12,066 nucleotides of DNA from JABDGR01 sp035546135 (GTDB lineage: Bacteria; Verrucomicrobiota; Verrucomicrobiia; Opitutales; JABDGR01). Shown one piece after another: positions 6,898-12,066 of this stretch (the first letter of the stretch is position 1; the number at the start of each line of letters is the position of its first letter). The notes under the pieces are model-generated. The model had not been told where the DNA came from and searched no databases. It was given only the letters and a program-made list of their open reading frames with translations. Both the position numbers and the translations under genes were made by a program. The stretch lies in contig DASZWY010000249.1 in the NCBI GenBank assembly GCA_035546135.1, forward strand, positions 1 to 12,066, read 5' to 3'.

Positions 6898-7521
6898 ATG
6901 AAACCGTCGTTCAACCCGTCCGACTTCGAGGAGCGCCTGGAAGGCTGGCTGGCCAGCCAGCCGGTGACGCCCGCGCCGGACTTTGTCGCCCGCACGCTGG
7001 CCCGCATCCGGGCCGAGGCGTCGCTGGTCACGGCCGCCCGCGCGGGGGACGATGCGGCTCTGGACACCTTGATTGACCGCTGGCTGGGCGAAGAGCCGAT
7101 TGAAGCCGGGATTGAACCGGAATTGATGGTGGCAAGCACCCGGCAGGCGGCCACCCGCGAGGAGCAGATTGAAAATCGTCCAAAGGCATCGCCCGGGCGC
7201 ACCATCCTCCCCTTCCCTGCTTGGGCCCGTTCGGCCCTGGCGTTGGCCGCCGCCGCCTGCGTGGCCATTCTGGGTTATCTCAATTTGAGCGGGCCGGTGG
7301 CGAATCTGCCCTTGGCCGCCAGCCACAATATCGCCAGCCACAATGCGTCGCCGGCTTCCGACCCGTCCAACGACAGCTATCTGCCGGCCCATTATGCGTG
7401 GAACAGCGACCCGAATTACATTTCGAGCCTGAGTTCCTCGTTGAAGGATCTCTCTCCGGTGGCTAATTCCGACAGTCTGGACGCCCTGACCAGTGAGTTG
7501 GGCGACAACACTGTCAACTAA
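6898..7521 (+). CDS. Single-pass membrane protein, probable anti-sigma partner of the ECF factor
   Basis: This 207-residue protein has one hydrophobic helix (about residues 111-130, RSALALAAAACVAILGYLNL). Roughly 110 residues should lie in the cytoplasm and 77 outside. It follows the ECF sigma gene by 84 bases and precedes an exported protein by 6, the usual position of an anti-sigma factor. It lacks the His-x3-Cys-x2-Cys zinc motif of the common ZAS class and I recognise no named domain. Residues 41-64 resemble the start of sigma region 2 of its own neighbour: AGDDAALDTLIDRWLG here against QGDESALAQLIRKWQG there, 8 of 16 identical, in both cases about 40 residues from the N-terminus. The outer part is Asn/Ser-rich. 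ATG 6898 was chosen because the promoter-like pair ends just before it; the frame is open to 6817. The anti-sigma role is inferred from position and topology. Confidence 0.7.
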   Translation: MKPSFNPSDFEERLEGWLASQPVTPAPDFVARTLARIRAEASLVTAARAGDDAALDTLIDRWLGEEPIEAGIEPELMVASTRQAATREEQIENRPKASPGRTILPFPAWARSALALAAAACVAILGYLNLSGPVANLPLAASHNIASHNASPASDPSNDSYLPAHYAWNSDPNYISSLSSSLKDLSPVANSDSLDALTSELGDNTVN

Positions 7522-7527
7522 GGTAAC

Positions 7528-8247
7528 GTGTTCGCTTACCCCCAGTTCGGCCCGCGGCGCGGGCGCGCTCTGGCCGCCATGCTGGCCTTGGCGGCGGGAG
7601 GTTCGGTGACCACCTTCGCGCAAAGCACCCCGGCAACGACACCCGCGGCGGCTTCGGCCACGGCTCCAGCAGCTTCCGCAGCTTCAGCCACGCCCGCGGC
7701 AACCGCTCCGGCGGCCTCAACGGACAGTTCGCAACTGCAGGCGGAAAACGATTTGGGCACGCTGGACTGGATTTTGGGCCTTCCGCCGGAGCGGCTGGCC
7801 GCGCTGAGCAAGGCGCTGGAAAACGTGGAAAAAATGCCGCAAGCCGAGCGCGACGCACTGCGCCATGAGATTCAGGCGCGGATGAAAAGCCTGGGGCAGT
7901 TGTCGCAGGCCATCCGGGGCGACGTCCAGCAATTTACGCCGGCGGAACGCGGGGTGTTGCGCCGCTACCTGCTGACCCTTTACGTGAATGAATTGCAGAC
8001 GCTGGAAGACCGTTTCAAGGAAGCCGCCGCAAACGCCGATGCGCGGAAGCAAATTATTCAGGAGATGCTGAAGGCGGCGGCGGACAAGGGCATCAAGCCC
8101 GAACCGACCGACCGCAACCAGCCGGGAGGGCCGCGGGGCGGACCATCCAATGGCGGCCGGGGCGGACGCGGCGGACCACAAGGTGGACGCGGCGATCATC
8201 CGCCAATGCCGATGCCTTCACCGATGCCGGCGCCGCAAGGGGCCTAA
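7528..8247 (+). CDS. Exported helical protein with low-complexity linker and Gly/Arg-rich tail
   Basis: This 239-residue protein is probably periplasmic. An N-terminal signal peptide (basic PRRGR, then a hydrophobic ALAAMLALAAG core) has a likely cleavage site near TTFAQS, about residue 31. A linker of about 35 residues made almost only of Ala, Ser, Thr and Pro follows. Residues 78-190 form a charged helical region (LPPERLAALSKALENVEKMP, then FTPAERGVLRRYLLTLYVNE) reminiscent of DUF3106-type and Spy/CpxP-like periplasmic helical proteins; that comparison is impressionistic. From 199 the tail is Gly/Arg-rich (GGRGGRGGPQGGRG), then Pro/Met-rich (PPMPMPSPMP). GTG 7528 is used, with AAGG 4 bases upstream. 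The gene follows the putative anti-sigma gene by 6 bases, so it may be a sensor or effector of the same envelope response. Confidence 0.75.
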   Translation: MFAYPQFGPRRGRALAAMLALAAGGSVTTFAQSTPATTPAAASATAPAASAASATPAATAPAASTDSSQLQAENDLGTLDWILGLPPERLAALSKALENVEKMPQAERDALRHEIQARMKSLGQLSQAIRGDVQQFTPAERGVLRRYLLTLYVNELQTLEDRFKEAAANADARKQIIQEMLKAAADKGIKPEPTDRNQPGGPRGGPSNGGRGGRGGPQGGRGDHPPMPMPSPMPAPQGA

Positions 8248-8263
8248 AGCCGGAAACTGCCGC

Positions 8264-8533
8264 TTACTTTTTGGCGGCGGGGGTCAAAACCGCGGCCATA
8301 GCGCTTTTGGCGCGAGCGGCTTTATTGGCGTGAACGACGCCGGTCTTGGCGGCCTTGTCCATGGCCGAGACGTAATCGCGGGCGATATCGCGGGCCTTGG
8401 CGGCGTCACCAGCCGCAACGGCGGCACGGGCTTGCTGCGCCAGCGTTTTCAACAGGGTGAGGACGGCGCGGTTGCGCACGGTGCGCCGGGCAGTCTTGCG
8501 GATGTTCTTCTTGGCTGATTTGGTGTTGGCCAT
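8264..8533 (-). CDS. rpsT: 30S ribosomal protein S20
   Basis: This 89-residue basic protein binds 16S rRNA early in assembly of the small subunit. It starts with the family hallmark MANTKSAKKNIRKTARRTVR, continues NRAVLTLLKTL, and ends in alanine- and lysine-rich helices (GVVHANKAARAKSAMAAVL) as S20 proteins do. Length matches the family. The gene converges on the exported-protein gene with only 16 bases between the two stops and no clear terminator. A promoter-like pair lies just upstream (8588-8558), so it is probably transcribed on its own, apart from any read-through from the ferredoxin gene 104 bases upstream. No Shine-Dalgarno site is visible before the ATG. Confidence 0.97.
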   Translation of the reverse strand: MANTKSAKKNIRKTARRTVRNRAVLTLLKTLAQQARAAVAAGDAAKARDIARDYVSAMDKAAKTGVVHANKAARAKSAMAAVLTPAAKK

Positions 8534-8557
8534 GCGATAAAGACAATTGGGAAACGG

Positions 8558-8588
8558 TTTATCGTGCCCGAGGCGGCCAAGTTGTCAA
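8558..8588 (-). promoter_or_regulatory. Promoter-like pair for rpsT
   Basis: On the minus strand a perfect TTGACA (8588-8583) is followed after 19 bases by GATAAA (8563-8558). Shifting the -10 by one base to CGATAA gives 18. Spacing is slightly long, but the perfect -35 box fits a strongly expressed ribosomal gene. The leader would be about 17-20 bases. Confidence 0.5.
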
Positions 8589-8637
8589 CGGCAATATCCG
8601 GCGGGGCCACTGGGAAGCAAAAGCGGCGCCGGTCGGC

Positions 8638-8940
8638 TCAGGCGGCGTTGGGGTCCACGCATTTCGGGCCCTTGAGGGGTTCATTCGCGCCGGTGATAAC
8701 GGGGAATTTGGGGGCCTCGGCGGCGTTGAGCTCAATCCATTCGCGGAGGTTGTCGGGCACTTCGCGTTCGGGATAGATGGCATTGACGGGGCATTCGGAG
8801 ACGCACGCGTTGCAGTCAATGCAGGTCTCGGCGTTGATGTAGAGCCGGTCGGGCGCTTCGTGGAAAGCCTCGACGGGGCAGACCGGGGCGCACGAGGTGT
8901 ATTTGCAATCAACGCAGGCGGCGGTGACGATGAAGGCCAT
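8638..8940 (-). CDS. fdxA: 7Fe-type ferredoxin ([3Fe-4S][4Fe-4S])
   Basis: This 100-residue soluble electron carrier closely resembles Azotobacter ferredoxin I (FdxA/FdI family). It opens with MAFIVTAACVDCKYTSC and carries two cysteine sets: C9, C12, C17, C21-Pro, then C40, C43, C46, C50-Pro. By analogy C9, C17 and C50 should hold the 3Fe cluster and C21, C40, C43, C46 the 4Fe cluster, with C12 free; an eight-iron arrangement cannot be excluded. The C-terminal part (PDNLREWIELNAAEAPKFP) matches the extension unique to this family. A ninth cysteine sits near the end (GPKCVDPNAA). ATG 8940 is clear because the family starts exactly there. The gene stands back to back with the mini-protein gene, 60 bases apart; its redox partner is unknown. 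Confidence 0.93.
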   Translation of the reverse strand: MAFIVTAACVDCKYTSCAPVCPVEAFHEAPDRLYINAETCIDCNACVSECPVNAIYPEREVPDNLREWIELNAAEAPKFPVITGANEPLKGPKCVDPNAA

Positions 8941-9000
8941 GGGGCGGAAATCTGCAAAAAAACATCGCCGAAAGCCACCCAAAAGTTCAAGGATGACCGC

Positions 9001-9258
9001 ATGGGCAAATTTACCTCTGCCGCGGTGCTGGCGGTGCGACTGCTGGGGCTGGCATGGCTGACGGCCGGACTGTGGATGCTGGCGGCGAACGTCATCGAGT
9101 CGGCCACGGAGTTCAATCCGTCGTTCATCGGGTATTATTTGCAGTCGCAGACACTGCGGCCCTTGCTGGCAGTGGGCACGGGGGTGCTGCTGCTGCTGTT
9201 GGCGCGGCCACTCGGGCGGCGGCTGGGTCGCGGGCTGGACGGGCCGGACCATGGGTAA
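9001..9258 (+). CDS. Small two-helix membrane protein
   Basis: This 85-residue protein is of no known family. Hydrophobic helices lie at about residues 8-30 and 52-69, joined by a short loop with NPSFIGYYLQSQ, and the C-terminus is basic (RPLGRRLGRGLDG). Both ends are probably cytoplasmic. A good AAGGA Shine-Dalgarno site at 8989-8993 stands 7 bases before ATG 9001, unusual in this window and strong support for a real gene. Its last 8 bases overlap the start of the heparinase-like gene, so the two are likely translated together. It may be a membrane helper for the lipoprotein, but nothing in the sequence says so directly. Confidence 0.72.
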   Translation: MGKFTSAAVLAVRLLGLAWLTAGLWMLAANVIESATEFNPSFIGYYLQSQTLRPLLAVGTGVLLLLLARPLGRRLGRGLDGPDHG

Positions 9259-11197
9259 GATGGCCCAGCGCGGGCGGCAGTGGCTGGCGTGGGTGACGCT
9301 GGCCGGAATGCTTTTTTCGGGAACTTCGTGTGCGCCGTCGAGCCGCGGGCGAACACCGCTGGAGAATTTGACGGCGGCGTTGAAGGATGAGGATCCGGCC
9401 TGGAAAGGCCACGAGCATACGAAAGTAGCGGTGCGTCAGCTTTTGGCGGAGATGCAAAAGCAGGTGGCGCCGTTTCGGGCGGACTTGCTCGCGCCATTGC
9501 CCCCGTGGAATGACGATACGCATCGCGAAGCAGAGGCCGCGGTGAACGGCACATTCACCCTGCAAGGAGTCACCGGCACGGTGCCGCGCACGGCCAATGG
9601 CGGTTTCGACTGGACGTGGGGCGGGCCGAACCATGACCCGGAATTCGCGTGGTTTCTGAACCGGCAGCACGACCTCCCGGCGCTGTTTGTGGCGTGGCGC
9701 GAGACGAAGGATGCGCGTTACCGCACCGCGCTCAATGCGCAGTTGCGCGACTGGCTGGCGCAGAACCCGCGGCCGGGACATTACAGTTTTTCATCGTCGT
9801 GGCGGGCGCTGGAAGTGGCGCGGCGCGTCGAGGAGGCGTGGATGCCGGTGCTGCTGGCGCCGGAGGCCGCCGCGGCGCTGGATGACGACGTGTTGGCGGG
9901 CGTGCTGGCGGATTTGCCCGAACACGCGATTGCGTTGCGCGACACGCATTCATTTTCCGGCAACCATTTGATCACCGAAATGACCGGGCTGGCGGCGATT
10001 GCGCTGGCGTTTCCGGAATTCAAGGACTCGCCCCAATGGCTGGACTACGCCATCGCGCACGCGCGCGCCGAGGCGGAGCGGGAGATTTATCCCGACGGGG
10101 CCGAGACGGAATTATCGAACCTTTACCAGCAGGTGGTGCTGCGGGAATTGCAGCGGCTGCTGGACATGCTGGAGGCCGCGGGGTGGCAAAAAGACGCAGG
10201 CGCGTTAAGCCGGCTGACGGAGAATGGCTGGAATTTTTACGCGCACACGCTCGACCCGCGCGGCCATGGGCCGCTGGACAACGATTCGAGCGTGGGCGAC
10301 GACGCGGCGCTGGTGCGCGAAATGGCGGCGAAATACCAGCGGAAGGATTGGTTGTACATTGCCACGGCGGGCCGCGAAGGCGATGCGCCGGCGGAGGGGC
10401 CGTCGGAATATTTTCCCTACGCGGGGCTGGCGGTGATGCGCAGCGGGTGGGAGGCCAACGCCCAATGGGCATTTTTCGACTTGGGTCCGCGCGGCTCCGA
10501 CCATCAGCATGATGACCGGCTGCACTTGAGCATTGGGGGCCGGGGCCGGGAATTTCTGGTGGACGACGGGCGGTATAATTACCAGCCCGGGCCGTGGCGC
10601 GAATATTTTACCGGTCCGCGCGGGCACAATGTCGTGCTGCTCGATGGAAAGGGCACCCTGCCCCCGCCCGACACCGTCAGCACCCCGGCGAAAGTGCGGC
10701 AGGAGCTCAAGCCGGATGCCGTGGTTTTTGCCGCGACCGCGGCGTTTGCAGGTTGCACAGTGAATGGGCAAGGTCCGGCTTATGTGACGCGCCGGGTAGA
10801 TTACCATGCCGGAAAATATTGGGTGGTCACCGATGAAATCCGCTGCGCCGGGCCGCACCAAGTCGAGACCCTCTGGCATTTTCATCCCGATTGCACCGTC
10901 CAGGTGGACGGCGACTTGATTTATACGAACGATGCCGGCAAGGCGAACCTGGGGATGCGATTGCTGGAGGCTCCGGCCGGCGGTGGAAAATTTGCGTTGA
11001 TCCGCGGGCGGGAAACGCCGACGCCGCAGGGCTGGTACAGCGCGTCATTCAATGAACGCGTGCCGGCGACTTGCGTTTCATTCACGGAAGCGGTCAGCGG
11101 GCCGGTGACCCGGACTTGGGTCATCTGGATTACGCCGCCGGGGCAGGATCCGCGGCGGGAAGCGCCGGCGGTGGCGCCGGAGCAAGGACGCGGTTAG
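9251..11197 (+). CDS. Heparinase II/III-family polysaccharide lyase, lipoprotein
   Basis: This 648-residue protein of the heparinase II/III family (alpha/alpha-toroid plus C-terminal beta-sandwich) should cleave uronic-acid polysaccharides such as glycosaminoglycans or alginate by beta-elimination. A signal peptide (about residues 10-26) ends in a lipobox-like GTSC with C27, so it is probably a surface or periplasmic lipoprotein. The toroid covers about 40-375 and contains SFSGNHLITEMTGLA (N238, H239, E243) and DGAETELSNLYQQVVL (Y292), typical of the active cleft. The sandwich starts with YFPYAGLAVMRSGW and carries SDHQHDDRLHLS (H418, H420, D421/D422), FLVDDGRYNY and GHNVVLLDG. These correspond to the family's catalytic His/Tyr and metal-site regions. 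ATG 9251 overlaps the mini-protein gene; ATG 9260 would avoid the overlap. Exact substrate cannot be told, and no sulfatase or transporter gene is next to it. Confidence 0.88.
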   Translation: MGKMAQRGRQWLAWVTLAGMLFSGTSCAPSSRGRTPLENLTAALKDEDPAWKGHEHTKVAVRQLLAEMQKQVAPFRADLLAPLPPWNDDTHREAEAAVNGTFTLQGVTGTVPRTANGGFDWTWGGPNHDPEFAWFLNRQHDLPALFVAWRETKDARYRTALNAQLRDWLAQNPRPGHYSFSSSWRALEVARRVEEAWMPVLLAPEAAAALDDDVLAGVLADLPEHAIALRDTHSFSGNHLITEMTGLAAIALAFPEFKDSPQWLDYAIAHARAEAEREIYPDGAETELSNLYQQVVLRELQRLLDMLEAAGWQKDAGALSRLTENGWNFYAHTLDPRGHGPLDNDSSVGDDAALVREMAAKYQRKDWLYIATAGREGDAPAEGPSEYFPYAGLAVMRSGWEANAQWAFFDLGPRGSDHQHDDRLHLSIGGRGREFLVDDGRYNYQPGPWREYFTGPRGHNVVLLDGKGTLPPPDTVSTPAKVRQELKPDAVVFAATAAFAGCTVNGQGPAYVTRRVDYHAGKYWVVTDEIRCAGPHQVETLWHFHPDCTVQVDGDLIYTNDAGKANLGMRLLEAPAGGGKFALIRGRETPTPQGWYSASFNERVPATCVSFTEAVSGPVTRTWVIWITPPGQDPRREAPAVAPEQGRG

Positions 11198-11209
11198 TGG
11201 AAATTGCAG

Positions 11210-11239
11210 TTTACCTTTGCCGGATGGGCTGGTTATATC
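11210..11239 (+). promoter_or_regulatory. Possible promoter inside the gap before the GPP34 gene
   Basis: TTTACC (11210-11215) and TATATC (11234-11239) are 18 bases apart, each matching four of six consensus bases. The -10 box ends 6 bases before GTG 11246, the same spacing as at the single-pass protein gene. It may allow leaderless transcription of the last two genes. Weak evidence. Confidence 0.3.
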
Positions 11240-11245
11240 ACGGCC

Positions 11246-11902
11246 GTGCTGCGATTCGCCGAAGAAATCCTCCTGCTGGCGCTCGATGAAAAAACCGGGC
11301 GGCTGCATCCCCTGCCCGAGCGGGCGCTGGAATTCGCGCTCGCGGGCGCGGTGCTGGCCGAGCTGGCCTTCCTGAACCGGCTCGACACCGATGCCACGCA
11401 CATGATGGTGACCAGCACTGACCCGATCGGCGACCCGGTGCTGGACGAGGCGCTCAAGTGCCTGCCGCCCAACGAGCCGAAACTGACGATCCAAAAAGCC
11501 CTGGCACGCGTGGCGCTGAAGGCGGACGTGCTCAAAAAACTTTTGTTCGAGGAATTGCTGCGGCGCGGCATTCTCCAGCAGCAGGAGCAAAAATTCCTGT
11601 GGGTGCTGCGCGAGCGGCGCTACCCGGTGGTGGACAACCGCGAGGAGCGCGAGGTGCGGGCGCGCATCCGCGATGTCGTCCTCAACCCCGGCGCGATTCC
11701 GGACCCGCGCGACGTGGTGCTGATCGGGCTGATGGATGCGTGCGACCTGGACGCGTTTGTATTCACGCCGGAGGAGCTGGACAAATCGGCGGAGCGCATC
11801 AAGCAGATTTGCCGGATGGACTTCATCGTGCAGGCGCTGGCGCGCGCGATTGGGGAAATCCAGCAGGCGATTTTGGAAGTCATCGCCTATTCGGGGATGT
11901 GA
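11246..11902 (+). CDS. GPP34 (Golgi phosphoprotein 3-like) family protein
   Basis: This 218-residue cytoplasmic, mostly helical protein of the GPP34/GOLPH3 family starts with the family signature LRFAEEILLLALDEKTGRLH. It continues with the paired helices ALEFALAGAVLAELAFLNRL (27-46), the 'LL..rGil' segment (LLFEELLRRGIL, 99-110), RRYPVVDNREEREVRARIRD, and PDPRDVVLIGLMDACDL (152-168). In eukaryotes GOLPH3 binds phosphatidylinositol-4-phosphate and sorts Golgi glycosyltransferases; the bacterial members have no settled function. The frame is open from a TTG at 11204, but family homology begins exactly at GTG 11246, which I take as the start. A gap of 48 bases separates it from the heparinase-like gene, and 3 bases separate its stop from the next start. 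Confidence 0.85.
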   Translation: MLRFAEEILLLALDEKTGRLHPLPERALEFALAGAVLAELAFLNRLDTDATHMMVTSTDPIGDPVLDEALKCLPPNEPKLTIQKALARVALKADVLKKLLFEELLRRGILQQQEQKFLWVLRERRYPVVDNREEREVRARIRDVVLNPGAIPDPRDVVLIGLMDACDLDAFVFTPEELDKSAERIKQICRMDFIVQALARAIGEIQQAILEVIAYSGM

Positions 11903-11905
11903 CGC

Positions 11906-12066
11906 GTGACGCCGGCCCCGTCCACCGACCTCGCGCAGCCCGAGTGGGAAATGCTCGCGGACACCGGCGGGACGTTCACCGACTGCCTGGGGCGCGGGCC
12001 GGATGGGCAATGGCGGCGGGCCAAGGTGCTTTCGACCGGCGCGGTGCGGGCGACCTTGGCGGCGCG
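11906..12066 (+). CDS. Hydantoinase/5-oxoprolinase family protein, N-terminal part only
   Basis: The gene runs off the right edge after 53 complete codons. The start of the HyuA/oxoprolinase fold is clear: EWEMLADTGGTFTDCLGR (residues 13-30) contains the DTGGTFTD phosphate-binding motif of these ATP-dependent amidohydrolases, and AKVLST (39-44) follows as in the family. Members open 5-oxoproline, hydantoin or related rings at the cost of ATP. Whether this is a HyuA subunit or a HyuA-HyuB fusion cannot be seen. GTG 11906 is the first possible start, because the in-frame TGA of the GPP34 gene lies two codons upstream; ATG 11951 is a less likely alternative because it would trim the family's first strand. 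It is probably translated by reinitiation after GPP34. Confidence 0.85.
   Translation, partial: MTPAPSTDLAQPEWEMLADTGGTFTDCLGRGPDGQWRRAKVLSTGAVRATLAA

Noticed and set aside
8120..8215. GGCGGAC-like short repeats as a possible tandem repeat or CRISPR remnant
   Set aside because: They simply encode the Gly/Arg-rich tail in frame; spacing follows codons and there are no spacers.
8259..8278. GCCGC/GCGGC arms between the convergent ends of the exported-protein gene and rpsT as a bidirectional terminator
   Set aside because: Five-base arms partly inside rpsT, with the A/T run in the loop rather than after the stem; not convincing.
11078..12010. Long minus-strand open frame (310 codons) under the GPP34 and oxoprolinase genes
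   Set aside because: Antisense to two recognised families; its composition (Arg, His, Gln, Pro) is that of a complementary shadow.

Overview
The window is GC-rich (clearly above 60% by eye, except one island). Its gene content fits a free-living Verrucomicrobiota-like bacterium: a heparinase II/III-type lipoprotein, a GPP34 protein, an ECF sigma cluster with its own membrane and envelope partners, a 7Fe-type ferredoxin, a LMW phosphatase with a GNYYRSR loop, and few Shine-Dalgarno sites. The phylum is an inference from style and gene families; no taxonomic marker other than ribosomal protein S20 is present. Most of the sequence is coding. There are no tRNAs, rRNAs, CRISPR arrays, insertion sequences or integrases.

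Layout. 2-145 (+) is the tail of an unidentified gene, perhaps an RsmD-like methyltransferase. 149-2062 (-) is a large polytopic membrane protein of GT-C/GT39 type. Divergent from it, 2119-2823 (+) encodes a VTT (DedA/TVP38) membrane protein whose stop overlaps the start of xseA (2820-4169), the exonuclease VII large subunit. No xseB lies beside it. An AT-rich gene for a four-helix membrane protein (4235-4795) follows. Converging on it is a minus-strand pair with overlapping start and stop: a small membrane protein (5306-5887) and a low-molecular-weight tyrosine-phosphatase-like protein (4815-5309).

A 296-bp non-coding stretch (5888-6183), AT-rich and full of inverted repeats, precedes a three-gene envelope-signalling cluster: ECF sigma factor (6184-6813), a single-pass protein that is probably its anti-sigma partner (6898-7521), and an exported helical protein with an Ala/Ser/Thr-rich linker and a Gly/Arg-rich tail (7528-8247). 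The single-pass protein carries a stretch resembling the start of the sigma factor itself, which is the most unusual thing I see here.

The right part holds two housekeeping genes on the minus strand, rpsT (8264-8533) and a ferredoxin (8638-8940). A plus-strand run follows: a two-helix mini-protein (9001-9258), a heparinase II/III-like lipoprotein (9251-11197), a GPP34-family protein (11246-11902) and the beginning of a hydantoinase/oxoprolinase (11906 to window end), all closely packed.

Several genes have promoter-like -10 boxes only 6-10 bases ahead of the start codon, which suggests leaderless or nearly leaderless transcripts. No classical defence, phage or secondary-metabolite system is visible. 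The best candidates for something new are the sigma/single-pass/exported-protein triad with its structured upstream region, and the AT-rich orphan membrane gene.
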